Shown: positions 31,159 to 42,466, counted from the stretch's first letter. The stretch: DNA of 43,494 nucleotides from an uncultured Ignavibacteria bacterium (GCA_937924675.1 CALEVL010000182.1:1-43494); one strand, 5' to 3'. Notes: a model not told the origin generated them from the sequence alone. Made by a program: numbers and translations.

Positions 31159-33138
31159 ATGGAACTTCAAACAAACACAATCACGACAAACGAAACAAAG
31201 ACAACACTTGTAATAGGATTCTTCAGGGAAGATGATGTGAGAAAGGGTTACGCATACTATAGAGGCAAGTACTATGACTCAATAAAGAATCTGGTTGATC
31301 CGCAACAGGTCATTAAATACTCTGAGGATGCGGCGATAGGTTATGTGATAGGCAAGGATTATTACGATGAGCAATGTTATGCGCTTCATATATGCGATGT
31401 CAGGTATGACGATGATCAGATGAAAATTGAATACATTGTCAACGGCCGGCTTGGATTTGATTCAAGATTCATTACTAGGTCACTCAGAAATATTATTCCT
31501 CAGGAAAAGCTGTGTGAAGGTTATCTGCCTGTATGCTCAATTGTTGACTCTTCTGTGATAAAGAGATTCATCAATGAAGAAACTGCTCTTGCCAGGATCA
31601 AGCCGCTTCAGAAGAAGAATGACTGGAAAGGAATTTACGATCTGTTCTCACCTGTGAGCGAACTTCCGAACAAGCCAAACCTATGGGACAATGTTGCAGT
31701 AATCTCTCAACTTTCGTTTGCCACTGCAAAACTCTCTGAAGTCTATGTGAATCTTAAGCATCAGTTCAAAGACGACAACGATAAGAACAAATTTCTTGTC
31801 ACAAAGAAGAAGTACAGAGAAGAGACGATCATGCTGAGGAAGAGATGCATAGAGCTTGATCCTTTGTTTCCCGGATATTACTCGAATCTTGGCTATACAC
31901 ATTATCAGCATGTAAGAGAACTCATGCTGCCCGGCGGAAGAAGGGATGGCAATATCAAAGAAGAAGCCGCAAAAGCAATTGAGTATATTGACATGGCGCT
32001 GGATATTGATCCGCAGAGAATTCCTGATCTGTACAGAAAGGGACAGTTGCTTTGTAAGGTCGTTCCGAATCAGAAACTGTTTGCAAAAGGATGCCGTAAC
32101 CCTGATACAGACACTATCAAAGCGGCGAATGATGACTTGCAAAAGGGGATTGACAGCTATGAAAAGATAAGGGAAATATGGGAGATACTTCCGGTGCTTG
32201 AGGACAAGAGAACCAAAAGATATCAGAAGGAATATGTTAAGTCATTATATAATCTTGCAAGCGCTTATGGAGATAAAGCTCCCGACCTTTGGGATGTAAG
32301 TGATTGCCTTAATTTGCCTGACGGTTCATTTTCAAAAGAGTTATCCGTGAACGAGAATCACTCTGTAGATACAATTAATTCCGCTTTGCTGAGAATGGAA
32401 GAATGTTGCGCTGCGGATAATGTTGCACTTCAGACAACGCTCAATTTGCCGGAACCAATTGTAACTGCCAGAGCAAACGGAAATGTAGAGGGTGTATTCA
32501 AACTATACAATACAGGCAAGTTGTATCTGCAAAAATATCAGTTGCTTACAACGGGAACACCGGAGCAGAAGATCGAATCAGCAGATTGTCTTATCAAGGC
32601 GGAGAAATTTCTGAAGGCGGCATTGTCGTTTAACTGGAGCAGGGAGCAGGCAAATCAATCAAAGGACTTCATTGCAGAGAGACTCGCGCGAGTCCTGATA
32701 ATTAAAGGTGAATATTCGGAAGCTGCAAACATTATCAGGAAACACATGAAGAAATTTTCTATGTACTACATCAGATATACACTTGCGGCGGCGTTGATAA
32801 AGGCGGGTAAGAAAGATGAGGCAATGAAGGAGCTTGAAATTGCAATGATGAACGAGAGATCGAATGCTGAGATGTGGAAAGGATATTACATGAAGTTTGC
32901 ATGCGCGCTTAATGAAGGCAAATATTCGGATGCGCTGGAAAATTTAAGGAAGGCGGATATGCATGCAAAGAGTTCAGGCCGGAGAGCTGTTGAGAGACTT
33001 GTGAAGGGAAGGGCAATGATAAGCAAGAGCATGGGTGACAATGAAAAATACAGTGAAGCCATGAATCAATTGCGTTCAATAAGAAGCAAAGGTACAATTC
33101 AGTCAGATCGCAACAGACAGACAATGAAAGCAATCTGA
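31159..33138 (+). CDS. TPR-repeat protein of unknown function next to cas2 and array 2
   Basis: The N-terminal part (about residues 15-150) of this 659-aa protein is a mixed alpha/beta domain (TLVIGFFREDDVRKGYAYYRGKYYD). The rest is helical with TPR-like repeats: residues about 225-300 (YYSNLGYTHYQH, AAKAIEYIDMALDIDP, ALYRKGQ-like) and 510-640 (RLARVLIIKGEYSEAANIIRK, YTLAAALIKAGKKDEAMKELEIA, KFACALNEGKYSDALENLRKAD). TPRs mediate protein-protein contacts. There is no signal peptide, membrane segment or CHAT protease domain, so it is not a TPR-CHAT. It lies between cas2 and the array-2 leader with no ECF-type promoter. A scaffold or regulatory role is inferred from position only. Confidence 0.75.
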   Translation: MELQTNTITTNETKTTLVIGFFREDDVRKGYAYYRGKYYDSIKNLVDPQQVIKYSEDAAIGYVIGKDYYDEQCYALHICDVRYDDDQMKIEYIVNGRLGFDSRFITRSLRNIIPQEKLCEGYLPVCSIVDSSVIKRFINEETALARIKPLQKKNDWKGIYDLFSPVSELPNKPNLWDNVAVISQLSFATAKLSEVYVNLKHQFKDDNDKNKFLVTKKKYREETIMLRKRCIELDPLFPGYYSNLGYTHYQHVRELMLPGGRRDGNIKEEAAKAIEYIDMALDIDPQRIPDLYRKGQLLCKVVPNQKLFAKGCRNPDTDTIKAANDDLQKGIDSYEKIREIWEILPVLEDKRTKRYQKEYVKSLYNLASAYGDKAPDLWDVSDCLNLPDGSFSKELSVNENHSVDTINSALLRMEECCAADNVALQTTLNLPEPIVTARANGNVEGVFKLYNTGKLYLQKYQLLTTGTPEQKIESADCLIKAEKFLKAALSFNWSREQANQSKDFIAERLARVLIIKGEYSEAANIIRKHMKKFSMYYIRYTLAAALIKAGKKDEAMKELEIAMMNERSNAEMWKGYYMKFACALNEGKYSDALENLRKADMHAKSSGRRAVERLVKGRAMISKSMGDNEKYSEAMNQLRSIRSKGTIQSDRNRQTMKAI

Positions 33139-33312
33139 TTCACTTCGACCTGCGGAAATTTTCTGTCCAAAAGTTCAAGCAGAATATAAAGTTAACAAAA
33201 CGGTTAAGATTTCAAACTTCGACCTCCCGGGATTTTGATAGAAGAGGGGGTCGAAGTAATTTTACATTGTATAAAGTTGATTTTCGGCTTAATTTGCCAC
33301 TGTATTTAACGT
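33139..33312 (+). promoter_or_regulatory. Leader of CRISPR array 2
   Basis: This is 174 nt of AT-rich sequence before the first repeat. A promoter candidate is TTG (33267-33269), 20 nt, TAATTTG (33290-33296), close to the Bacteroidota consensus, which would start transcription near the first repeat. An imperfect direct repeat, ACTTCGACCTGCGG / ACTTCGACCTCCCGG, occurs near 33141 and 33218. It does not resemble the array-1 leader, in line with recognition by a different Cas1-Cas2. Confidence 0.6.
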
Positions 33313-36300
33313 ATCTAAATCGAACCATAGTGGAATTGAGACCTTGCATCTTTGGTTTCGATGCTCTCATTGATTCTTATCTAAATCGAACCATAGTGGA
33401 ATTGAGACTCCGACAAGTATGACTTCATCAAGAAGTATGCTGAAATCTAAATCGAACCATAGTGGAATTGAGACATACCGATTTACCGCTTGATGAAACC
33501 GCTAAATTTCATCTAAATCGAACCATAGTGGAATTGAGACTCTTTCTTACTTTGCTTTTTAGCTTCTGTATCACCGATCTAAATCGAACCATAGTGGAAT
33601 TGAGACCTTGCTTATTATTTCTACATAGTGGTAATGCCACATAATCTAAATCGAACCATAGTGGAATTGAGACAACGCAAACGCTACAAAGTAAAGTACG
33701 AATATCCAGATCTAAATCGAACCATAGTGGAATTGAGACAGTCAGCTACTTATAGCAAGTCTATTGTATAGCTGAATCTAAATCGAACCATAGTGGAATT
33801 GAGACAATGACATTCTCAAATTAAGGAGGGCAATATCCAAAATCTAAATCGAACCATAGTGGAATTGAGACCTTTGTGATTTGAATTGCATATTTGTCAA
33901 TCTCACTTGATCTAAATCGAACCATAGTGGAATTGAGACACGAATGTCCGTTGTGCGATTCTCAGGATTTCCCCAATCTAAATCGAACCATAGTGGAATT
34001 GAGACTTTGGTTTGGAAAAAGCTGTAGGGTGTGGTACCTCTTATCTAAATCGAACCATAGTGGAATTGAGACCTTTCACTCGCATCGAATCTGTTCTTGC
34101 TTTGCAGATGATCTAAATCGAACCATAGTGGAATTGAGACCGCCTGGAAAGGTTGATGCTGGCCAAAAGCACATTCATCTAAATCGAACCATAGTGGAAT
34201 TGAGACCATTGCAATCAAACTCCTGCGAGAAAAATCCATTATATCTAAATCGAACCATAGTGGAATTGAGACGGTTTTAAGTTCTTTCCAATCCTCTAAA
34301 TTTGCCAAAGATCTAAATCGAACCATAGTGGAATTGAGACGTACTCCCTCTACTCCATCAACTTTGTAACGGTTAGATCTAAATCGAACCATAGTGGAAT
34401 TGAGACTGCCAGTTCAATTAGACTTGGATAATCTTCTCTAACATCTAAATCGAACCATAGTGGAATTGAGACGTGGTAGCACACCCGATCCAAGTTTTTT
34501 GTGAACCTTATCTAAATCGAACCATAGTGGAATTGAGACCGTATTATATCTTTCAATGTCATCAAACAAATCACCCGATCTAAATCGAACCATAGTGGAA
34601 TTGAGACTATTGCCGTTTGGAAAGTGTTTAAATCTTTTGCAAAAATCTAAATCGAACCATAGTGGAATTGAGACTCGCAAAATTTGCAATTACTTGATTT
34701 TCTTTCCGCCTTAATCTAAATCGAACCATAGTGGAATTGAGACTCTACCTCGGGCAAGGCGCAGATTTGGAACCGTTAATCTAAATCGAACCATAGTGGA
34801 ATTGAGACCGAGCTACGATGACATGGCTGCCATTCTTCTCGTCCTATCTAAATCGAACCATAGTGGAATTGAGACAAGTTAAGAAAGAAAAACAAAGGCA
34901 AGAGCTGTTTAATCTAAATCGAACCATAGTGGAATTGAGACTTGTTGATGAAGAAACAAATTTTACCGAATAATTTGCATCTAAATCGAACCATAGTGGA
35001 ATTGAGACTTAAATTTCTTTTTCGATGTAGTTTATTGCACCCCTATCTAAATCGAACCATAGTGGAATTGAGACTATAACGGCTCAACAGAATTAACTAA
35101 GTTTGGAATAAATCTAAATCGAACCATAGTGGAATTGAGACTAATGTGATAAAATAAATGATAACTTGCTAATCCCAAATCTAAATCGAACCATAGTGGA
35201 ATTGAGACTTGGTGTTTGGTTCAGATGCAACTCCGAATCATTAGGATCTAAATCGAACCATAGTGGAATTGAGACGCTTTTGTTGATAGTAACTATGTTG
35301 TCGTGTAAGTCAATCTAAATCGAACCATAGTGGAATTGAGACTATCGTTTCGAAGGTGTTAATATCTTCGCCAGATCGAAAATCTAAATCGAACCATAGT
35401 GGAATTGAGACCAATTCCGAGTTCTGTTGCTTGTTTCTTGAGTGATTTGATCTAAATCGAACCATAGTGGAATTGAGACTTAACTTCTGTGGTAAAGACC
35501 CAACCGAAAAAAGTGATCTAAATCGAACCATAGTGGAATTGAGACCTTTCCTTTCTTGTTAATGATTTTTTTCTTCATCAACATCTAAATCGAACCATAG
35601 TGGAATTGAGACTCTGATTTTCAAATTATCTATTTGCAGTATTCAACAAATCTAAATCGAACCATAGTGGAATTGAGACTAAATTGTGAAACTAAGGACT
35701 GTGATAATTCCAATTGATCTAAATCGAACCATAGTGGAATTGAGACTTTTTCATAGGTTATCGGATAGTATGACTTAATCCATCTAAATCGAACCATAGT
35801 GGAATTGAGACATAACTCCATCAAGTGTCCCGTAATTTTGTTGCCTGTATCTAAATCGAACCATAGTGGAATTGAGACATGCACATGTGTCGAATCGATC
35901 ATACACTTGTCGCCGAATCTAAATCGAACCATAGTGGAATTGAGACGGGATCTCAATTGAATCAGGAAATGAAATCTGCGATCAATCTAAATCGAACCAT
36001 AGTGGAATTGAGACTGATGATTCTGTTGCCGATGGATTTACCGTGGCGGTAATCTAAATCGAACCATAGTGGAATTGAGACTGAGCAGCTTTCGCCATTG
36101 ATCTTGTGAATTGCTTCGTATCTAAATCGAACCATAGTGGAATTGAGACGAATCTCTCTGTTCCGAGTCTGACGATCTTGCCGCCATCTAAATCGAACCA
36201 TAGTGGAATTGAGACGTTTGTGAGCTGTGCCGTTTGAAACCAAATGCGACCATCTAAATCGAACCATAGTGGAATTGAGACTTGCTGAGGAGAACGATGT

Positions 36301-39300
36301 TCTTTTCTCCGAATGAATCAAATCTAAATCGAACCATAGTGGAATTGAGACTCTCTGGGAACACTGCAACTATCTGTGTTGTACCCGCTGATCTAAATCG
36401 AACCATAGTGGAATTGAGACCCGAGTTCTTCAGCTGGGACTAAGAAATCAAATCTGAATCTAAATCGAACCATAGTGGAATTGAGACTCACATTTGTACC
36501 TGGAAGCCTCTTGGGATCAGTCAAATCTAAATCGAACCATAGTGGAATTGAGACGTGTATCCATAGATTGCCTTATCCTCGACTTTCATTTCATCTAAAT
36601 CGAACCATAGTGGAATTGAGACGTTCTTATCAGCTTTCGAGGTGCTGAATGAAGACATTCTTATCTAAATCGAACCATAGTGGAATTGAGACTAGTTTGA
36701 ACTCTGTAAACTTTAAAACAAGGCAAGAATCTAAATCGAACCATAGTGGAATTGAGACGTTCGGTCGGTTCTTGAAACGCAGTTTCAAATCCTTATCTAA
36801 ATCGAACCATAGTGGAATTGAGACATCCTTGGACCATAATTGCGACGATCAAAATCGTCATATCTAAATCGAACCATAGTGGAATTGAGACTTTCATCTT
36901 TGTAGTCATCACCTAACATTTCCTTTAATCTAAATCGAACCATAGTGGAATTGAGACGATGATTTTCTCTTCCGAGATCAAATCATCATATTCATCTAAA
37001 TCGAACCATAGTGGAATTGAGACTAAGCCGATGACGGTTGAATTGTCATCGACTTTGCAATCTAAATCGAACCATAGTGGAATTGAGACATAAGAATCGT
37101 TAGTTAAAGGTTTTGTTGCTCTTATCTAAATCGAACCATAGTGGAATTGAGACTAATAGCAACTACGAACACAAGGACAATAGTCCCAAATCTAAATCGA
37201 ACCATAGTGGAATTGAGACGTATCGCCGCTTTGAGCGATATCAGCAAACCATTTAAATCTAAATCGAACCATAGTGGAATTGAGACGCGTAAGCGGTGAA
37301 GTAAATGATTTGTCGGGCATTATCTAAATCGAACCATAGTGGAATTGAGACGTCTGTTTCTTCTTCCTCTGTATCTTCATCGTCCTCAATCTAAATCGAA
37401 CCATAGTGGAATTGAGACGCATGTCCAAAGTGGTTAGGCAAGTCTTCTTTGTATCATCTAAATCGAACCATAGTGGAATTGAGACTAAGGCACAGCATTA
37501 GGGAAAAATGCCCTAACAAATGATCTAAATCGAACCATAGTGGAATTGAGACCTGAATTTTAAATTATCTGTTCAATGGATTCAACAAGATCTAAATCGA
37601 ACCATAGTGGAATTGAGACGAATGCTTTCCTTAATGCCTGAGCCTCTGCACATTTATCTAAATCGAACCATAGTGGAATTGAGACTCCTCGTAATAAGTC
37701 CACTGACCCCCGTCATCTTCAATCTAAATCGAACCATAGTGGAATTGAGACGAAGTGCTATTGATGCAAGATTACAAAACGAAATCAATCTAAATCGAAC
37801 CATAGTGGAATTGAGACCCGAACAGTGCAAAGCATTAATTGACGATTGGAATAATCTAAATCGAACCATAGTGGAATTGAGACCTTCGGGAATTTCCGTT
37901 CTTGGAATCCCTATTGCTTATCTAAATCGAACCATAGTGGAATTGAGACTTGCTCATTTTACTCAATAAAAAAACCTTTGCTTTCATCTAAATCGAACCA
38001 TAGTGGAATTGAGACTTCGGTAACAAATTTCAATTCAAGTTTTTTTACATAATCTAAATCGAACCATAGTGGAATTGAGACTTTTTGTTTTGCTTTCATA
38101 TTCGCCACTTCAATACTAATCTAAATCGAACCATAGTGGAATTGAGACAAATCTTTGCAAATTTGCTGTATTAACGAATAGAATATCTAAATCGAACCAT
38201 AGTGGAATTGAGACTTGCGGGAAAATCATAGTTGCTATATCTTGCTCAATATCATCTAAATCGAACCATAGTGGAATTGAGACTTGCTCTGTGTCCATTA
38301 TCTTGTTTTGTTTAGGTTTGATGATCTAAATCGAACCATAGTGGAATTGAGACTTCACTTTCAACGGCACGTCAATATTTCCGTTTGTAATCTAAATCGA
38401 ACCATAGTGGAATTGAGACCTTCTTTATTCACTGTTTGCAAGTCATAGTATCTCATATCTAAATCGAACCATAGTGGAATTGAGACTTTTTTTTGAGTTG
38501 ATCCGCTTTCTTTTTCATCTCGGGATATCTAAATCGAACCATAGTGGAATTGAGACAGTTTTGTGTTTGGTTAGTGAAATGTTGGTTAATTGTATCTAAA
38601 TCGAACCATAGTGGAATTGAGACCAGCGTTAGGTACCCAATACACACTGTTGATGCGCATATCTAAATCGAACCATAGTGGAATTGAGACGGTAAATTGT
38701 GAAAGTAAGAACGGTAACAATTCCAATCTAAATCGAACCATAGTGGAATTGAGACAAGAAACCGATTTTTTTGAAAATGTCATAAAACGAAATCTAAATC
38801 GAACCATAGTGGAATTGAGACTTGGCATCATCTGCCTGCATTCCGTTAGCTTCAAGCAGATCTAAATCGAACCATAGTGGAATTGAGACTTGAATCCGTT
38901 CAATACAGTTTATCCGTTTATTACTATCTAAATCGAACCATAGTGGAATTGAGACTGCCATTAACAATTTTCGTTGAAACTTTCTTTTCTTTAATCTAAA
39001 TCGAACCATAGTGGAATTGAGACTAGCTATTGTATCTTGTAGTTTCTCAAAATCAAGTCCCAATCTAAATCGAACCATAGTGGAATTGAGACCACTCCGT
39101 GTCAGTGGTGCTGGCGATCCCTACCCCCATCTAAATCGAACCATAGTGGAATTGAGACTTTGGTGCCACAACTTGGTTTTGTGGCTCTGCGCATATCTAA
39201 ATCGAACCATAGTGGAATTGAGACTAAAGTTTCGACGAGTAGGAATCATTGATAAGAGATATCTAAATCGAACCATAGTGGAATTGAGACTGTCATCCTC

Positions 39301-40491
39301 AATTGACATCAAACTTTTCTTGTTAAATCTAAATCGAACCATAGTGGAATTGAGACCCTTTTCTCCGAATGAATCAAAGGTGCGGATTGCCGAATCTAAA
39401 TCGAACCATAGTGGAATTGAGACTGAGGAGAACGATGTTCTTTTCTCCGAATGAATCAAATCTAAATCGAACCATAGTGGAATTGAGACGAACGTCAACT
39501 GCAAGAATCGGCTCTACAGGCAAACATCTAAATCGAACCATAGTGGAATTGAGACAATATTTCTTCCTGAAATATCAAGCGTTACAGTTACATCTAAATC
39601 GAACCATAGTGGAATTGAGACGATTGTTTTCTCTTCCGAGATCATATCATCATATTAATCTAAATCGAACCATAGTGGAATTGAGACTCTCTTCCGAGAT
39701 CATATCATCATATTCGAAGATAGCATCTAAATCGAACCATAGTGGAATTGAGACCTTGTAATACCAGTAAGAACACTTCCGGTGTATCCAATCTAAATCG
39801 AACCATAGTGGAATTGAGACTCTCGTCAATCTTGCAGATGGTGTAAAGATAATCACCGATCTAAATCGAACCATAGTGGAATTGAGACTGAAATAAAATT
39901 TTGAGGAGTAAGAATCTTGCATCTATCTAAATCGAACCATAGTGGAATTGAGACTGCTCTTCTATTCTCTTCAAATGTTACGATGGTCTTCATCTAAATC
40001 GAACCATAGTGGAATTGAGACGAACAAAGGATGTGCTGCATTCAGGCTTTCAAACTTATCTAAATCGAACCATAGTGGAATTGAGACGAGACTCCGGAAG
40101 GCAAGAGCAATTGTTTAACTCACATCTAAATCGAACCATAGTGGAATTGAGACTGCTTTCGCAATATTAGCGGCATCTATTAAGTTAAACATATCTAAAT
40201 CGAACCATAGTGGAATTGAGACTAGTTGATCTAATTTTTTTATGAAATCAGCATCCATTTTATCTAAATCGAACCATAGTGGAATTGAGACAAATCCAAA
40301 TCGTTCAACAAATTTTTCAAGTCGTGAATCTAAATCGAACCATAGTGGAATTGAGACTCTCAAGTAATACCTTATCCATGTCCACCCTACCCCCAATCTA
40401 AATCGAACCATAGTGGAATTGAGACCGAGATGGAGAAGAATTTCCTTTATTCGTTGCATTAATCTAAATCGAACCATAGTGGAATTCAAAA
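33313..40491 (+). CRISPR. CRISPR array 2, 30-nt repeat, about 108 repeats and 107 spacers
   Basis: The 30-nt repeat begins ATCTAAATCG and ends ATAGTGGAATTGAGAC; the first copy is at 33313-33342. By counting I find 108 copies; a mean period of 66.8 bp over 7149 bp agrees. Spacers are mostly 35-38 nt, occasionally 40. The last copy (40462-40491) is intact for 25 nt and then degenerates (GGAATTCAAAA), marking the trailer end, so the leader is on the left. The 3' 25 nt of the repeat are identical to array 1, giving the same ATTGAGAC crRNA handle. Several spacers are near-duplicates or overlap (see findings). Many false ORFs (LNRTIVELR and SIPLWFDLD patterns) arise from the repeats. Confidence 0.98.
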
Positions 40492-40508
40492 ACTAAACCA
40501 TTATTATA

Positions 40509-40676
40509 ATGGAAGACGAAATCAAGCAAACACATCTTGGATTGCCAAAGGATTCAGAACCGGAAGACGATCCCAAGGAAACAAAAAACGAAGAAGAAGA
40601 AGAAGAGGAAGAAGAACCAGCTCCCAGGGTTCCCGAGGATGATTGGGAAGAAACCCCTCCGACTATACCTGAATGA
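40509..40676 (+). CDS. Small, very acidic protein (55 aa)
   Basis: An ATG at 40509, 18 nt after the degenerate last repeat, opens a 56-codon frame to TGA at 40674-40676. The product is extremely acidic (a nine-Glu run, then PRVPEDDWEE) and rich in Pro, with a predicted pI near 4. Such acidic proteins can mimic nucleic acid or chaperone basic proteins, but nothing identifies it. No SD is seen, as for most genes here. It is supported by clean codon structure and the absence of a competing frame; it could still be a chance frame. Confidence 0.45.
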   Translation: MEDEIKQTHLGLPKDSEPEDDPKETKNEEEEEEEEEPAPRVPEDDWEETPPTIPE

Positions 40677-41088
40677 ATTTCATTGACATCGGAGAACGAA
40701 TTACATCAATATTATTTGATCATTCATCCGTTATCGGAAGATAGATTAATTGTTGAGGGACCTAAGTTATGTCATGGCCGGGAAGTCAATTCTTTCCAAT
40801 TCGAAATTTTAATTTTGGAAATTTTCCATTTCCCGGCATCTTATTTATTTAGGAATCAAGTCTGGATTATCCAGTATTACTTTAGTTTGATTTTCCCAAA
40901 CCTGGCGATTATAAATTTCACAGATCTATTTTAAAAAATCAATTTTCAATGGACTGATGATGCTAAACTTAACACTTGGTTTGATAGGGAATGATAATGG
41001 AATTGATTGCAAGCGCAAAAGAGAATTCCCTACCTCCCTCTGAAATCAGTAACAGAGCTTTTAATTTAAATACTAAACTTCAGAAAAC
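40677..41088. other. Gene-poor gap after array 2
   Basis: No convincing gene is present. A TTG-initiated frame at 40683-40934 would give 83 aa rich in Phe/Ile, but it lacks a start signal and resembles translated AT-rich sequence; it might be a decayed gene. An inverted pair, CCGGGAA (40779-40785) and TTCCCGG (40831-40837), flanks an AT-rich stretch. There is no copy of the ECF-type promoter before the gene at 41089. Confidence 0.4.
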
Positions 41089-41394
41089 ATGAATAAGACA
41101 ATCTCATACAGTCATGATCTGACAAAAAAAGCTGCCTTCAATAAAATCAGCAAGATCATTCCCAAACTTCATAAGCAATATCGGAAAAACATTGAGGATG
41201 CGGAGTGGGAGTGGAATGACAAAAAAGATATTATGACATTCAGCCTTAGGATAAAGGGATTTGATGTGTCGGGTGATTTGCATCTCAAGAACAATAAGAT
41301 TGTAATACAAGCTGAAGTGCCATGGGCTGCAACATTGTTTTGGGGCAAGATCAAAAGCATGATCACTGCTAAACTTGACGAGTTGATTGGATGA
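41089..41394 (+). CDS. PHA-granule-region type small protein (PF09650-like), second paralogue
   Basis: The 101-aa protein has the same length and plan as the protein at 10836: AAFNKISKIIPKLHKQYRKNIEDAEWEWNDKKDIMTFSLRIKGFDVSGDLHL and a C-terminal PWAATLFWGKIKSMITAKLDELIG, roughly half identical by eye. Function is unknown. The regulon copy has the TGGAAA-N16-CTCTAAT promoter; here the best match near the same position (CTCTGAA at about 41038) has no -35 partner. The two copies sit at opposite ends of the locus. Confidence 0.65.
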   Translation: MNKTISYSHDLTKKAAFNKISKIIPKLHKQYRKNIEDAEWEWNDKKDIMTFSLRIKGFDVSGDLHLKNNKIVIQAEVPWAATLFWGKIKSMITAKLDELIG

Positions 41395-41569
41395 ATGGTT
41401 CGCAGTGAAATCCATTGAGTTCAACACAGGACTATGAAAAATATACAACATACATGGCAAGCCCGAATTTCTATGAAAAACTATCACAATGATTTTGGCT
41501 AAAACACATTGATATGGCTTTAGAAATTCTTACTCACATTTAATTAAAAATAAAACAACACAATAAGTC

Positions 41570-42466
41570 ATGATTGAAATCGGAAATCAATATAAGTATG
41601 ATGATGTGCAAGACAACTCAGGATTTAGAAAACGGGCCAGACTGCATCAGTCATTGTTCAGAGCAAATCATCTCAAACTCCATCCCGGTGAGTATGGGAA
41701 CTATCTTACCGAAAGAGACTCCTCGATGGGAAAGAACTTTTATGATGGATTTGGAATATTTGACATGGTTAAGAAGAACAGGAAACTGGGCAAGGACTTA
41801 TGTTCAAACATGCTAAGAAGTGAACACATTCCTCTTAATCTTTTCATTCCATTTTATTCCAATAAGAACTTCTTACAGAAAGTCCTAAACGACTTTTTTG
41901 ATGGAACACTCACTTCTGTTGATACTATAAAAATTGAGTATTCACCGAAACCTGTTACCAATTATCTCAATGATGCAACGGCATTTGATGTATTTATTGA
42001 ATATACTTCTGTTCATGGAAACAAAGGCGCAATCGGCAATGAAGTGAAATACACTGAAAGATGTTATAAGCTGAAGAAAGATTCGAAAGAAGCAGGATTT
42101 GTTAAAGATAAGAACTCAACTTACTACACAGTCTCCCGCGCGAGCGGACTTTACAAGGACCATGCATTCGATTTGCTTCCTGATGATTGTTACAGACAGA
42201 TCTGGAGAAATCATATACTCGGAGAAAGTATGATTCAATCCGGTAAGCACAATCTTCAGAAGTTCACATCTGTGATGATCTTCCCGGAAGGCAATGTATA
42301 TCAGAATGAAAAATGTGAAGAGTATATGAAGTTGCTGGATTCTAACAATATGAATTTCATTCCCGTAACCTATGAAGTATTTTTTGATGCTTGCAGAAAG
42401 CACTTGCCGGATATCGAATATGGCAAATGGCTGGACTATATGACAAAGCGATACATAGTAAGTTGA
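41570..42466 (+). CDS. PD-(D/E)xK nuclease-like protein
   Basis: The central part of this 298-aa protein (NDATAFDVFIEYTSVHGNKGAIGNEVKYTE, about residues 134-163) fits a PD-(D/E)xK core: Asp in AFDVFIEY and Glu-x-Lys in NEVKYTE. Around it are RMLRSEHIPLNLFIPF-like helical segments and a C-terminal SVMIFPEGN strand. It resembles PGN_0703-type restriction-endonuclease-fold proteins of Bacteroidota, a family often near defence genes. No methyltransferase or helicase partner is visible in the window. No signal or membrane segments. Confidence 0.7.
   Translation: MIEIGNQYKYDDVQDNSGFRKRARLHQSLFRANHLKLHPGEYGNYLTERDSSMGKNFYDGFGIFDMVKKNRKLGKDLCSNMLRSEHIPLNLFIPFYSNKNFLQKVLNDFFDGTLTSVDTIKIEYSPKPVTNYLNDATAFDVFIEYTSVHGNKGAIGNEVKYTERCYKLKKDSKEAGFVKDKNSTYYTVSRASGLYKDHAFDLLPDDCYRQIWRNHILGESMIQSGKHNLQKFTSVMIFPEGNVYQNEKCEEYMKLLDSNNMNFIPVTYEVFFDACRKHLPDIEYGKWLDYMTKRYIVS

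Noticed and set aside
31159..33138. TPR protein as a TPR-CHAT caspase-like protease
   Set aside because: No CHAT His/Cys motifs or C-terminal protease domain are visible and no gRAMP effector is present.
33462..40489. Many open frames in array 2 on both strands, with LNRTIVELR or SIPLWFDLD repeats
   Set aside because: They are translations of the 30-nt CRISPR repeat, whose length is a multiple of three, and its spacers; not genes.
40683..40934. 83-codon TTG-started frame
   Set aside because: Low-complexity Phe/Ile-rich product, no ribosome site, no recognisable domain.
41038..41044. CTCTGAA upstream of the second PF09650-like gene
   Set aside because: The sequence 16 nt upstream is AAAAG, not TGGAAA; no -35 partner.
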